A model generated the notes under the pieces. It made no database searches. It was not told the origin of the DNA and saw only the letters and a program-made list of their open reading frames with translations. DNA of 64,000 bases, from positions 57,132 through 121,131 of the forward strand of contig NZ_JAACYW010000004.1 of NCBI RefSeq assembly GCF_015356825.1, given 5' to 3'. The first letter of the stretch is position 1. Each line of letters begins with the position of its first letter. A program made the position numbers and the translations under genes. Of the stretch, positions 34,605-44,557 are shown in pieces. This DNA is from Catenulispora rubra (GTDB lineage Bacteria > Actinomycetota > Actinomycetes > Streptomycetales > Catenulisporaceae).

Positions 34605-36284
34605 CCGTACGTACACGAGGTACTGCCCGTTCTGGAACGACAGTCGGTAGCGGTCCGCGAGAATCGGGGACTTGTACAGCGCGTGGTACACGTCGTCGGG
34701 AGTCGGTCCAGTGAATCGCATGACCACGACCTGGATTCCGTTCTCTGCGGGGTCTTTCAGGTCGTTGAGCCAGAGGTTCGTCGTCTTGGTTTTGCTGCCT
34801 TCGTAGATGGTCCGCTGCAGTACGGGGAACAGCACCTTCTCGTTGCCGTACCCGTTCATGAGGATCGGCCCGCCGGTCTGGTGGACCAGGACGTCGGCGG
34901 TCTGGGCCTGGAGTTCAAGGTAGGTGTTGGCGTTCCGTGCCTCGGCCGCGATCACCACCTCGTTGCGCGCGAAGGTGGTCGTGGACAGTGCCGCGATCAG
35001 GACGACAGCAGTGACCGTCACCGGCAACGCCGGCCACCTGCGCGGCCATCGGGCCGCGAGACAGCCGATCAGCAGCGCGGCCGGAAGGATCGGAGCGAGG
35101 CCGAAGCGGAGGTTGTCGAGGTCGCCGTTGATCTGCGGCACGCCGATGGGGAACTGGCCGCGCTCGATCGAAGCGATGTGGAACGCCGGCAGGAGGAGCA
35201 GGCCCGTGATGGGCAGGGAGCGCGCGGAGAGCCGCTCATGGAGCAGGAATGCTCCCAGGGCGGCGATGGCGACCGCCACCATCACCATGCCCAGGTTGGC
35301 GGTCACTGCTATGCCGTAGGCATGCAGCGTCGTCGTGATGCTGCCGATCTCCGGGTCCGTGCGGTGCGCCATCTGCTGGGCCGAGGAGCCCTCGCCGGTG
35401 AGGAAGTTCAGCGGGCTGCCGAAGATGGCCCAGTTGTAGAACACCCAGCCGGAGGCGGCGCTGAGCAGCCCGAACACGGTCGGGATCAGTGCCAGGCCGC
35501 GTGCGTCGCGACCCCGGTAGCCGAGCTTGCGGGAAATGAGAGCCACGCAGAGCACATAGACGCAGGCCAGGAACCACGCCTCGTAGCGGCACAGCATCGC
35601 CGCCATGCTCGCCAGCCCCGCGGCCAGCAGGCCGGTCGGCCGGCCTGTGTCGGCCCACCGGACGAGGAAGTACACGGCTGCGAGGGTGCAGGCGTAGAAC
35701 GGCATCTCGTCCATGGCGGTGCTCTGTAGATACAGAACGTTGGGGTTGGCCATGAAGACGCTCGCCGCGATGATGCCCGGCCAGACCCGGTCGGGCGAGA
35801 AGATGCGAACGGTGCGGTAGATGAGCACCGCGGCGGCCACGAAGCAGCCCATGGAGACCAGCGATCCGGACAGACCCGAGGTGTAGAGCGTCGAGTTCCA
35901 CGCGAACGGCATCTGCAGCACGTGCGGAAGCGGCAGCCACACGCCGCCGAGCTGCGCGATGCCCGGCGTCGGCCCCGTAACCACGCGTCGGCCGATCTCC
36001 AGGTGCGAGTAGCTGTCCTTGAGCGCCAGCACCAGATGCCGACGCGAGAAGTAGACGTACGCCCCGACCGACAGCATCGTCGCGACGGCCGCGACCGCGA
36101 GGACGGCCCGCCGCTCCGTCGGCGGCGCCGGCTGGGGCCGGTGCTCCTGTCTGACGGTGGGCCGCACGACCATCGGGATAAGCGTGGTCTCGTCCAGCTG
36201 TGGCGCGGCCGGGATCGGCCGGCGCGGCGGCGCCCCCGCTTCGCGCTCGGATTCCGGGGACTCGGAATCGGCGACGGCGGTCAC
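34599..36284 (-). CDS. GT-C-type membrane glycosyltransferase
   Basis: A 561-residue polytopic membrane protein, starting at GTG 36284, which overlaps the stop of the lipoprotein gene upstream. A soluble, proline-rich N-terminus (about 55 residues) precedes 10 or more helices. The first periplasmic loop (LALKDSYSHLEIGRRVVTGPTPG, GVWLPLPHVLQMPF) has the acidic and Pro/His pattern of GT-C enzymes that use polyprenyl-phosphate sugars. FMANPNVLYLQSTAMDEMPFYACTL follows. It is the last gene of a coupled trio. The donor and acceptor are unknown; transfer of sugar onto an exported glycan is inference. Confidence 0.72.
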   Translation of the reverse strand: MTAVADSESPESEREAGAPPRRPIPAAPQLDETTLIPMVVRPTVRQEHRPQPAPPTERRAVLAVAAVATMLSVGAYVYFSRRHLVLALKDSYSHLEIGRRVVTGPTPGIAQLGGVWLPLPHVLQMPFAWNSTLYTSGLSGSLVSMGCFVAAAVLIYRTVRIFSPDRVWPGIIAASVFMANPNVLYLQSTAMDEMPFYACTLAAVYFLVRWADTGRPTGLLAAGLASMAAMLCRYEAWFLACVYVLCVALISRKLGYRGRDARGLALIPTVFGLLSAASGWVFYNWAIFGSPLNFLTGEGSSAQQMAHRTDPEIGSITTTLHAYGIAVTANLGMVMVAVAIAALGAFLLHERLSARSLPITGLLLLPAFHIASIERGQFPIGVPQINGDLDNLRFGLAPILPAALLIGCLAARWPRRWPALPVTVTAVVLIAALSTTTFARNEVVIAAEARNANTYLELQAQTADVLVHQTGGPILMNGYGNEKVLFPVLQRTIYEGSKTKTTNLWLNDLKDPAENGIQVVVMRFTGPTPDDVYHALYKSPILADRYRLSFQNGQYLVYVRK

Positions 36285-37573
36285 GAGTGACTCCAGGGCT
36301 CGGCGAAGCAGGACTTGATGGCCGAGTCGCCGCGCCCGATGAACGACCCCGAGGGGTCGTTCTGCGCGTGGTCCGGCACGGCGTTGCTGTCGACCATCCA
36401 GAAGTAGAGCCCGCGCAGGTGCAGGGCCCGGGCGCTCTGGCAGGCGGCGGCGAACCAGTTGATCTGGATCTGGGGTTTGATCGCGGCCGAGGCGCTGCCC
36501 CAACTGTTGGGCTTGGTGTATGCGCCAGCCTGCGCCGGGATCCCGAGCTCCTGGATGGCGGTCTTCTCGAGTGTGGCCCCGGACCGGTGGCGCAGCCACG
36601 CCGTCCACGCGGCGGAGAGTTGGTCCACACTGGCCGTGTCGGGCAGCTTGAGCGGCGGGTAGGCGTCCACTCCGACGTCCGGGACGGCCGAGGGCACCTG
36701 GTCGTGCGCCCAGGAGTCCCAGTTGCTGGCGTAGGTGAGTTCCCCGCCGTACTTTGCGGTCCCGTCGGCCATGACGCCCCGCCACTGCGCGTCGGCGTCG
36801 ATGAGCGAGTTCAGCTCGGTGCCGACGACGAACTCGTCGGCGCGTTGAGCTCGGGCCATCGTGAAGTAGGGGCCGAGCAGGGCGCGGTAGCTGGCGAACC
36901 AGCTGTTCACGTCGGCCGGCTGAAGCGATCCACGCCAGCCGCCCGAGGAGATGATGTCGGCTTCGTCGATGAGCGGGCGCACCGTCACCCGCAGCCCGCG
37001 CGCTTTGGAGGCGGCGACGACCCGGCCCAGAGCGGTCGGATCCGGGGTGGCGTCCGGGGTGCCGTAGGCCCGGGTCGGCTTGGCTCCGTCTGTGAAGATC
37101 GGGAAGGTCACGGCCACGGCGTTGGCGCCCAGCCCGACCACGTAGTCGAGGATCCTGGCAGCCTGCTTGTCGACGGAGGCCGGATCGCCGATGGTGTGCC
37201 AGTACACTTCGACGCCCAGGTCGGCGTTGATCGACTGGACGCCGGAGGAGACGCGAACGCCGGGCGCGGGGATGCTCGGCGTGGCCGATCCCGGAGCGGT
37301 CGACGAGCCCGGGGCGCTCCCCGTATCGAACGCACCAGGTGTTCCTGACGGCACCAGGCTGTTGCCAGCACCACCGTCGGGGCGCCCCGGATCCCCGGTC
37401 TCCGGAAAGGCCTGCACCTGTGCGGAGCCCGCGGGCAGGGCGGGCGCCAGACGTCCGCAACCTGCTACGCCCAGCAAGGACGTCGCCGCGACCGCCACGG
37501 CAAAGCAGAGGAGCCGGCGGGGACGGAACACCTCCGGTCGAGCCGGTCTCCGACCTCGTATTCGCCCGGTCAC
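36281..37573 (-). CDS. GH113-like glycosidase lipoprotein
   Basis: A 430-residue exported protein with the lipobox GVAGC (Cys near 39), a Gly/Ser/Pro-rich linker (about 45-105) and a TIM-barrel domain (about 110-425). The barrel resembles the GH113 mannanase-like family: GANAVAVTFPIF, GLRVTVRPLID, FVVGTELNSLID with a Glu at strand 4, and IQELGIPAQAGAY with a Glu at strand 7. It is coupled at both ends (GTGA overlaps) to the GT2 and GT-C genes. It could trim or process the glycan they make. Confidence 0.78.
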   Translation of the reverse strand: MTGRIRGRRPARPEVFRPRRLLCFAVAVAATSLLGVAGCGRLAPALPAGSAQVQAFPETGDPGRPDGGAGNSLVPSGTPGAFDTGSAPGSSTAPGSATPSIPAPGVRVSSGVQSINADLGVEVYWHTIGDPASVDKQAARILDYVVGLGANAVAVTFPIFTDGAKPTRAYGTPDATPDPTALGRVVAASKARGLRVTVRPLIDEADIISSGGWRGSLQPADVNSWFASYRALLGPYFTMARAQRADEFVVGTELNSLIDADAQWRGVMADGTAKYGGELTYASNWDSWAHDQVPSAVPDVGVDAYPPLKLPDTASVDQLSAAWTAWLRHRSGATLEKTAIQELGIPAQAGAYTKPNSWGSASAAIKPQIQINWFAAACQSARALHLRGLYFWMVDSNAVPDHAQNDPSGSFIGRGDSAIKSCFAEPWSHS

Positions 37574-39099
37574 CGCCCGCTCCCCGCGCAGGCTGCTGCT
37601 GCTTCCACCGACGGCGGGACCAGGTCGGCCGTGTCGTCGCCGATCTCATGCCCGTGCGGTGTCTTGTGCCAGGCCCGCTTCCCGATCGCCATCTCCCAGA
37701 CGGCGATGTACGTCGACCGGCTTATCCACAGCCACATGACCGGCGCAAGGAACATGTACTTGATGAGCCCGTAACGCCCGCGTGTGTGCTCAGCCTCCTG
37801 GACGCATGTCAGGACCAACTCGCAGAGCAGACCGAAGTTGCCGATCAGCAGCAGCGCCAGGCTCGGGTAGTACACGGACGGCGGGAACAGCTGCCAGACC
37901 ACCGGAGAACGGGTGACGAAGTACACCACCGTCATCCCCCAGAACAGCGGGTTGAGCAGGAACGACAACGGCGTCCCGATCATCAGCAGGTTGAAACAGA
38001 CCCACCGCACCGGACCCATCCGTCGCGCACTGGACAGCGGCCTGCGGGTATGGACCAGACCGGTCTGCAGGTAGCCGCCCTTCCAGCGGCGCTGCTGCTT
38101 GTCGACGATCCGCAAATGGGCCGGCGCCTCCTCCAAGGTCACCGAGTGCAGCAGGTCTATCCGATAGCCGCCGGCCACCAGGCGGGCGCCCAGGTCGGCG
38201 TCCTCGGTGAGGTTGTGCGCATCCCAGATGTCGCCGTTGGGCAGCGCGACGGCGGTCAACGCGGCCATCCGGAAGTGGTTGGAAGTGCCGCCGAGCGGGA
38301 TCGTCATGCCCAGGCGCGCCAGGCCCGGCAGGAAGCGCCGGAAATGAATCTTGTAGCTGATCCAGTAGAGCGCGGTGACCCAGTTGGTGTCGTCGTTCCA
38401 GAACGCCAGCTCAGCCTGTAGGCAGGCCAGGTCCGGCCCGGCGGCCCGGAAGGTGCCGAGCGCGCGCAGCAGCTGGTCGGACGCCGGACGGTCCTCGGCG
38501 TCGTAGATGGTGCAGAACTGGCACTGCGCTGTGGCCAGCAGATCGAAGGCCACGTTCATGGCGTTCGGCTTGGTCTTCGGCCCGCCGGGCGGGATGACCA
38601 CCACGGTCAGGTGGCCCAGTCCCCCGCCGTCCGTCTCGCCACCCCGCCGGAACGGAAGGCCCAGCCGCTCCGCCGCCTGCAGCGTCTCCTCGTCGTCCGA
38701 CTCGATCAGCAGCAGGATCCGCAGCTTTTCCCGCGGGTACTCCAGGCGTTCGACCCGGGCTACCAAGTACGGCAGCATGTTCGCTTCCTTGTGCACGGGA
38801 AGCAGGACCCCGTACCGCGGCAGCCCCGGATCGTCGGCCTCGACCATCCGCCGTGGCAGCCACTGGTGCTTCTGCCCGGCCAGCGTCACCACGAACTTCA
38901 GCACCGCGAACACCGTGTAGAACAAGATGCAGGCCGCAACGACGACAGTCAGCGCGGCCATCGGCCGGGTGAGCGCCCCGATCACGATGAGGGCCGCCAA
39001 CGCCGCCACGAATAATGTCTGACGGCGGCTGAGCAGGCGTGCGGCGGTCTTACCGCCACGCCTGTTAATGGTATTTCGGCGGACGCGATTACCGACCAC
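37570..39099 (-). CDS. Family 2 processive glycosyltransferase
   Basis: A 509-residue membrane glycosyltransferase (GT2, cellulose/hyaluronan/succinoglycan-synthase style). Two N-terminal helices precede the catalytic domain with VLLPVHKE, the donor-binding IYDAEDRP, ENLTEDAD-type HNLTEDADLGARL and the processivity motif QQRRWKGG (QxxRW). Three or more C-terminal helices follow. It should polymerise a sugar from a nucleotide donor and pass the chain across the membrane. It is first in the coupled operon; the GTG start has only a weak ribosome binding site. Confidence 0.85.
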   Translation of the reverse strand: MVGNRVRRNTINRRGGKTAARLLSRRQTLFVAALAALIVIGALTRPMAALTVVVAACILFYTVFAVLKFVVTLAGQKHQWLPRRMVEADDPGLPRYGVLLPVHKEANMLPYLVARVERLEYPREKLRILLLIESDDEETLQAAERLGLPFRRGGETDGGGLGHLTVVVIPPGGPKTKPNAMNVAFDLLATAQCQFCTIYDAEDRPASDQLLRALGTFRAAGPDLACLQAELAFWNDDTNWVTALYWISYKIHFRRFLPGLARLGMTIPLGGTSNHFRMAALTAVALPNGDIWDAHNLTEDADLGARLVAGGYRIDLLHSVTLEEAPAHLRIVDKQQRRWKGGYLQTGLVHTRRPLSSARRMGPVRWVCFNLLMIGTPLSFLLNPLFWGMTVVYFVTRSPVVWQLFPPSVYYPSLALLLIGNFGLLCELVLTCVQEAEHTRGRYGLIKYMFLAPVMWLWISRSTYIAVWEMAIGKRAWHKTPHGHEIGDDTADLVPPSVEAAAACAGSGR

Positions 39100-39804
39100 G
39101 CTCGCATCGCTTTCTCATTGGGGATTCCCGCGCGCGGCGAGCGCTTGGATCTCCAGCGAAACATGAAACCAAAAACAATGGAGCCCACGCCGATGTGAGA
39201 CAGATGGGACCGAGTCCCGACTGTTCCCCTCGTGCTTGGGCTCCCGCACCACTCAGTATCCTGACTCGCCAGGCCATTGACAAATCGGCCCCACCTTGTG
39301 ACTCCCCAGTAGAGTTCCACCAGACTCTTCCAAATTTTCAGCACACGGGAACGGCCATTGGAAAGCGAATACGGTGGTTTCCATACGGGCAGCGCGGATG
39401 TGATCGCCGGGTATGCAGACGTGATAAGGAAGACTCTGCTCGGCGCCGGCGGCTCGGCGGCGCACGCGACCTCTATCGCCTTGGCAGACGGCAGCTGGAA
39501 CCAAGGCCGGCCGGGCCCGGCGCAACCAACACGACGTGGCCTCCGGCTTCCAGAGGCCGCGCGAGCCCCAGCCAATCTGCACGCCGTGCACCAACAACTT
39601 GGACTCGTTCCGTTGTGTCCGTTGTCCTGCAAGGCACGACGAGCGACCGATGCGCAATCGGGGCGTGAAGGACACGACCGGCGGCAGGTCGTAGCGCTCA
39701 CCGGTTATCGACGAAACCTGCTGACCTGCGTTGCAACCTCCGCCGTCGGTGGGGCTTCTGCACGCCAATTGATCATTGCCCGTGAGAGGCGATACGTCCG
39801 GGTA
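39100..39804. other. Gap upstream of the polysaccharide operon
   Basis: About 700 bases without a credible gene. The part next to 39100 must hold the leftward operon's promoter, but I cannot point to convincing boxes. GC content is lower than in the surrounding genes between about 39150 and 39400. Open frames on both strands have poor third-base bias. Confidence 0.4.
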
Positions 39805-40003
39805 TCAGGGGCCAGGGATCTGCGCGGGGTGGTGCAGGGCGGCGGCGTGGTGGGCGCACAGATATACCACTCGACGATTTTCGGGCAGCTCGCGAAGCAG
39901 TAGGCCCCCGGGCTCGGGGTCGAAGTCGGTCAGCGAGGCGCCGAGCCGGTGGAAGTCAGGGCTCTTGTGGTCCGTCAGTTTCAGGTCGTCGAGGAGCTTG
40001 CTG
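39805..40003 (-). pseudogene. C-terminal fragment of an unrecognised protein
   Basis: About 65 codons with strong GC third-base bias, containing KLLDDLKLTDHKSPDF, LTDFDPEPGGLLLRELPENR and YLCAHHAAALHHP. They read to a proper stop but have no start. The frame is lost at about 40003, exactly where a P450 fragment begins on the other strand. I do not recognise the family. Confidence 0.35.
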
Positions 40004-40570
40004 GACACCCCGCGACGCGTCGAAGGTCTGCAGGAACGTGTGCAGGCAGTCATCGACCGGCTGATCACCGGGATCGCTCCGAACGGCCAGGCCGACCTGC
40101 TCAGCGAACTCGCCGCGTCGGCTCCCATGGTCGTCATCTGCGAGCTGCTCGGGATCCCGGAGTCGGACGGCGCCGCCTTCCAGGACTACACCCGATCGCT
40201 GATGACGCCGAACGACCCGAATCGGCCGTCCATGCGCGACGCCGTGACCGGCATGTACATGTGCTTGGTGGGTCTGATCGAGCGCAAGCGTGCCGAGCCG
40301 GCCGACGACTTGCTCAGCGCGATGATCGCCGCGCGTGACGGGGAGGACCGGCTGACCGAGAACGAGCTGATGTCGTTGGTCTTCCTCATCCTGTGGCCCG
40401 GCTTCGAGACCACCGTGCACCTCATCTCCAACGGCATCGCCGCCCTGCTCAGCGAACCACGGCTCGCAGAGCTCGTCCGCGCGGAGCCCGACCCGCACAC
40501 GCCCCGCATGGCCGCGCTCGTCGAGGAACTGCTGCGTCGCGACGGTCCGGCGCTCAATTCGATCCGGCGC
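40004..40570 (+). pseudogene. Cytochrome P450 fragment (middle portion only)
   Basis: About 189 codons of a bacterial P450: TPRRVEGLQERVQAVIDRLI (C-helix side), LICELLGIPE-like VICELLGIPESD, the I-helix FLILWPGFETTVHLISNG and the K-helix start AALVEELLRRDGP with IRRF. The N-terminal third, the ExxR completion and the heme-Cys loop are absent, and the I-helix AGHETT has become PGFETT. It cannot be functional. Confidence 0.7.
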
Positions 40571-40629
40571 TTCCCGAAATGCTGCTCCTCCGCCACCGTG
40601 AGAAACGTCTCCACCTGCCGAAGCGTCAC
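40566..40629 (-). pseudogene. LysR-family N-terminal fragment
   Basis: GTG 40629 begins TLRQVETFLTVAEEQHFGK, the canonical first helix-turn-helix residues of a LysR regulator. The frame then runs into the P450 fragment in reverse. Only about 21 codons remain. Confidence 0.55.
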
Positions 40630-40754
40630 CTGCACCCGCGCCTCCGATCCCAAGAACACGCAGCTTACGGGGGCTAGGCTAGCAATAGTCAGGGAACGGC
40701 TTCGGGTCGACGACAGCGTGAAACGCCGTCTTTTTCAAGAAACGGAATCGATCT

Positions 40755-41645
40755 ATGCCTAGCCGCGATGACACGGTCGGCGATGACTCCGGAAGAATTC
40801 CGGCTCCCGCGACGGTGACGTTCCATGACACGCTTCGTACGGCCATCCGCCGCCAACGCCTGACTCTGCAGGTCGTCTCCAGACGCCTTGGTGCACTCGG
40901 GTATCCAGTCGGGGTGTCCACTCTGGGCGACTGGCAGCACGGTAACGCCCGACCCGCCTCGGTCCCCGCCGTGCACGCGCTGGAGAAGATGCTCGGCCTT
41001 CCCCATCAAGCACTGAGCGAACTCATACCGCGTATCGAACTCAGCGAACGTTCCGGAGCACTGGGCGAACTCCTCGACCAAGTTCCGGGTGCGCGCGACC
41101 GTAATGTCGACGTGCTGTCGCGACAGGACCGGGCGTGGGCCGACGAAGCTGGCCGGATCTGGCGGATCACCTCGCGGGTGGTGCTACGGGCCAGGCGCGA
41201 CGGCGTCGACCGGTACATCCTTCGGTACTTCGCCGACGCCGGCTCGGTCCTGAGCAGGATCGACGTCGAAGCCGTCGCCAACTGCACCGTCGGGCAGGTT
41301 CGCTGGCGCGCCGACGCCCCGGTGATCGTCGCCGAACTCTGCTTCGGGCAACGTCTGAGGGCCGGTGAGACCTGGCTGCTGGAATACCGTTGGACGAATC
41401 CCACCGGCGAGTCCAGCACCGTGCTCGCCCACGCCGTGCGACACCGGCTCGAGCTGTACACCCTGGAGCTCGTCTTCGACCCCGCGGCACCACCCGCGGA
41501 GTGCCACGCCTTCACCCAGACCGACTACGACGAACCGATCCGCCCCACGGCCGCGCTCGAGCTCAACACCCACCACACGGTCCACCTCATCGGAACGCCC
41601 CTGCTCACCGGCCTGCACGGCATCAGGTGGCGTCTTCGGGACTGA
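40755..41645 (+). CDS. XRE-type helix-turn-helix regulator
   Basis: A 296-residue protein. Residues about 22-90 (FHDTLRTAIRRQRLTLQVVSRRLGALG, VSTLGDWQHGNARPA, VHALEKMLGLP) form an XRE/Cro-like DNA-binding domain of a kind common in actinomycete secondary-metabolism loci. Residues 130-296 make a beta-rich domain (ITSRVVLRARRDGVDRYILRYFAD, ETWLLEYRWTNPTGES, HHTVHLIGTPLLTGLHGIRWRL). The ATG at 40755 has no strong ribosome binding site. It precedes the GH97 gene and may control it; no direct sign of this is visible. Confidence 0.75.
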   Translation: MPSRDDTVGDDSGRIPAPATVTFHDTLRTAIRRQRLTLQVVSRRLGALGYPVGVSTLGDWQHGNARPASVPAVHALEKMLGLPHQALSELIPRIELSERSGALGELLDQVPGARDRNVDVLSRQDRAWADEAGRIWRITSRVVLRARRDGVDRYILRYFADAGSVLSRIDVEAVANCTVGQVRWRADAPVIVAELCFGQRLRAGETWLLEYRWTNPTGESSTVLAHAVRHRLELYTLELVFDPAAPPAECHAFTQTDYDEPIRPTAALELNTHHTVHLIGTPLLTGLHGIRWRLRD

Positions 41646-41734
41646 CGTCCTGCAGACCTCCCGGCGCCACGCCGGCCAGGGGCGGGGATTGTAGACGGTC
41701 GTGCAGCGACCGTCCACATCCCTTAAGGGTCCGG

Positions 41735-41746
41735 ATATTCGAATAT
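41735..41746. promoter_or_regulatory. Perfect palindrome ATATTCGAATAT before the GH97 gene
   Basis: A 12-bp perfect palindrome, AT-rich in a GC-rich gap (41646-41922), about 175 bases upstream of the glycosidase start. CCTTAAGG at 41721-41728 is a second one. Either may be an operator for the adjacent XRE regulator; no repeat elsewhere supports this. Confidence 0.35.
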
Positions 41747-41922
41747 TGCGACGGGCCCAGGCCACCGGAACATTCGTACCCGTCCTCGTAGCCAGCGATC
41801 GGCTCGGCCCAACGAGGAGAAGGCCGCCCGGCTCGGACTCCCTCGAAGGACACCGTCGTCCAGAGGCTGCGCTCTGTCGGGGCGGGTGGCGCCGTCAGCT
41901 TCTGCGAAATCGAGGAGTGTTG

Positions 41923-44490
41923 GTGAGACGCATTCTGCCTGTGATCATCGCCGTAGCCCTGTGGGCCGCGGCGGCGCTCGCGATCCCCCTTCCAGCGAAG
42001 GCCGCTTCCAGCGGCAGCTGGACCGTCAACGACCCGTCGGGCTCCGGCCCCGCCGCGGTCATCGCATTGACCAACGGCCAGTTGACGTTCTCGGCGCAAC
42101 GGAGCGGGACGACGGTACTGTCGGCGCCGATCGGGATCACCGCGAACGTGGGTGACTTCAGCAGCGGCTTGAACTTCGCAAGCCGCTCAGACACCGTGAC
42201 GACCCAGTCCTACACGATGACGACCGGGAAGCAGCGCTCCCGAAGCGCCACGTACAACCAGACGACCCTGGCGTTCACCGGGAGCAACGGCGCGGCCGTC
42301 GACCTGGTGGTGGTGGCCGGCGCCGAGGGAGTGGCGTACCGGTGGGTGCTGCCGGAATCCGGCGCCATCCAGGTCACCGCCGACACCGCGGGGTGGACGG
42401 TGCCGACCGGTTCCCCGGCCTGGCTCAACGACATGGCCTCGGACTATCAGGGCCAGTGGCGGACCACCACCGCCGGAGAGGCCGCGGGCGGCAACTACGC
42501 CTACCCGGCGCTGTTCAACGTCGGCGGCACCTATGTCAGCGTCGCTGAGACCGACCTCGACGGCCGCTACAGCGCCACCACATTGACCCACGCCGCCGGC
42601 ACCGGCACGTTCACCACCACCCTGGAGAGCCAACCGTCCACAACCGGGCCGCTGTCCACACCCTGGCGGGTCGCAGCGGTCGGCACTCTGAACACCGTCT
42701 TCGCCAGCCAGATCGAGTTCGACCTGGCCCCGCCGTCGAAGGTCTCCGACACGTCCTGGATCAAGCCCGGCCAAGTCGCCTGGTCCTGGCTCACCCAGGG
42801 CACAGGTGACGAGAACCAGCAGAAGCAGTACGTCGACTTCGCCGCGCAGAACGGGTGGCCCTACGACCTGGTCGACGCCGGCTGGTCGGCCAGCTGGATC
42901 CCCGACCTGGTCAGCTACGCCAAAGCCCGCAACGTCAACATCCTCCTGTGGTACGACTCCAGCACCCTGCAGACCGACGCGGCGTTGCAGCAGGCCATGC
43001 AGCAGGCGGCCAACTGGGGCGTGGCGGGCGTCAAGATCGACTACGTGTTCAACCACACCCAACCCACCCTGCAGTGGTACGACAAGGTCCTCTCCCTCAC
43101 CGCGAGCCTGCACCTGATGGTCAACTTCCACGGCACAGAGGTGGTCCGCGGCATGCAGCGCACCTGGCCGCAGGTCATGTCCAACGAGGCCGTCTACGGT
43201 GCCGAGCAGAAACAGGACAACGCCTCCTTCGACACGATCCTGCCGTACACCCGCAACCAGGTGGCCAGCATGGACTTCACGCCGGTCGACTTCAGCACCG
43301 CCATGGGCAACACCACCCTGGGACACCAGGTCGGCATGGCCGTGGCCTTCGAATCCGGGTGGCAGCACTACTCCGACAACCCGGCCAGCTACAACAGCCA
43401 GCCCCTGGCCCTGTCCGTTCTGGACCGGACTCCCACCGTCTGGGACGAATCCCGACTGCTCGGCGGCACACCCGGCCAAGAGGTCTACATGGCCCGGCGA
43501 TACGGCAGCACCTGGTACCTCGGCGGCCTGTCCGCCGTCGGCGCCAAAACGTTCACCACCGGCCTGAGCTTCCTCGGCTCCGGACAGTACTTCGCCGAAA
43601 CCGTCCGCGACGGCAGCAGCGGAGGACTGACGCGCGACACCGCCACCGTCACCTCGGCCGGCACGCTGTCGGTACCGGAAGCCGCCAACGGCGGGTTCGT
43701 CACCATCATCTGCCCGGCCACGCCGGGAATCACCGCCTGCCCCAACCCGACCGGCTCCGTCGCGAGTAACGACTTCTCGGTGGCGGTGAGTCCGTCGTCG
43801 GGTTCGGTGGCGCCTGGCTCTTCGGCTACTGCGACGGTGAACACCGCCGTGGTGTCGGGCTCGGCGCAGTCGGTATCGCTGAGCGCCAGCGGACTTCCCA
43901 GCGGCGCGACAGCCTCGTTCAGCCCCTCATCGGTGAACGCCGGCGGATCCAGCACGCTGACGATCTCCACGTCATCGTCGACTCCGGCCGGCACATACAC
44001 GGTCGCGGTCACTGGTTCAGCGGCGTCGGCCACACATTCAGCTATCTATACATTGACTGTTACCGGGTCCGGCGGCGGAATCTCGAACGGTTCACACACA
44101 CTGATCGCCTCGGGCAAGGCGCTGGACGATCCGAATCACTCCACGGCGACGGGAACCCAGCTGATCACCTGGGCCCCGACCGGCGGCGGGAACCAGAGTT
44201 GGGTGTTCACGCAGCAGTCCGACGGTTCGTATCAGATCGTGAACAGCGAATCGAACCTGTGCATCGACGTCTCAGGAGCCTCCACGTCCCCAGGTGCACA
44301 GGTGATCCAGTGGACCTGCCATGGCGGCGCCAACCAGCGATGGATCATCACACCGCTCGCAGGCGGCGGCTACACGATCGCCTCGCAGAACGGCGGACTG
44401 TTGCTGACCACCGCCTCAACCTCGGACGGATCACTGGTGACCCAACAGGCCAACACCGGCTCAGCCCTCCAACACTGGACCATCAGCTAA
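41923..44490 (+). CDS. Secreted GH97 glycosidase with Ig-like and ricin-type domains
   Basis: An 855-residue exported enzyme. GTG 41923 follows GAGGAG by 5 bases, then a signal peptide (VRRILPVIIAVALWAAAALA). Domains: a GH97 N-terminal beta-sandwich (about 30-275); a catalytic TIM barrel (275-590) with GVAGVKIDYVFNH near 370, carrying the Asp nucleophile of retaining GH97 alpha-galactosidases, and VMSNEAVYG (Glu, about 421); a short C-domain; an Ig-like domain (615-705, FSVAVSPSSGSVAPGSS); and a ricin beta-trefoil (724-855) with NQSWVF, NQRWII and LQHWTI repeats. It likely removes alpha-linked galactose-type units from plant polysaccharide. Confidence 0.9.
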   Translation: MRRILPVIIAVALWAAAALAIPLPAKAASSGSWTVNDPSGSGPAAVIALTNGQLTFSAQRSGTTVLSAPIGITANVGDFSSGLNFASRSDTVTTQSYTMTTGKQRSRSATYNQTTLAFTGSNGAAVDLVVVAGAEGVAYRWVLPESGAIQVTADTAGWTVPTGSPAWLNDMASDYQGQWRTTTAGEAAGGNYAYPALFNVGGTYVSVAETDLDGRYSATTLTHAAGTGTFTTTLESQPSTTGPLSTPWRVAAVGTLNTVFASQIEFDLAPPSKVSDTSWIKPGQVAWSWLTQGTGDENQQKQYVDFAAQNGWPYDLVDAGWSASWIPDLVSYAKARNVNILLWYDSSTLQTDAALQQAMQQAANWGVAGVKIDYVFNHTQPTLQWYDKVLSLTASLHLMVNFHGTEVVRGMQRTWPQVMSNEAVYGAEQKQDNASFDTILPYTRNQVASMDFTPVDFSTAMGNTTLGHQVGMAVAFESGWQHYSDNPASYNSQPLALSVLDRTPTVWDESRLLGGTPGQEVYMARRYGSTWYLGGLSAVGAKTFTTGLSFLGSGQYFAETVRDGSSGGLTRDTATVTSAGTLSVPEAANGGFVTIICPATPGITACPNPTGSVASNDFSVAVSPSSGSVAPGSSATATVNTAVVSGSAQSVSLSASGLPSGATASFSPSSVNAGGSSTLTISTSSSTPAGTYTVAVTGSAASATHSAIYTLTVTGSGGGISNGSHTLIASGKALDDPNHSTATGTQLITWAPTGGGNQSWVFTQQSDGSYQIVNSESNLCIDVSGASTSPGAQVIQWTCHGGANQRWIITPLAGGGYTIASQNGGLLLTTASTSDGSLVTQQANTGSALQHWTIS

Positions 44491-44557
44491 GAACACAGCC
44501 AGCCGGAGCCCAGCAACTTTCCGCGGCTTCATGTTCTGGCCAATCCAGCCAGGAGAA

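Noticed and set aside
36285..37649. 455-codon N-terminal extension of the GT-C protein
   Set aside because: It reads through the GH113-like lipoprotein gene in another frame. GTGA coupling fixes the start at 36284.
39100..39804. Several 150-180 codon frames on both strands
   Set aside because: Poor third-base bias, odd composition and no ribosome binding site; I treat the region as non-coding.
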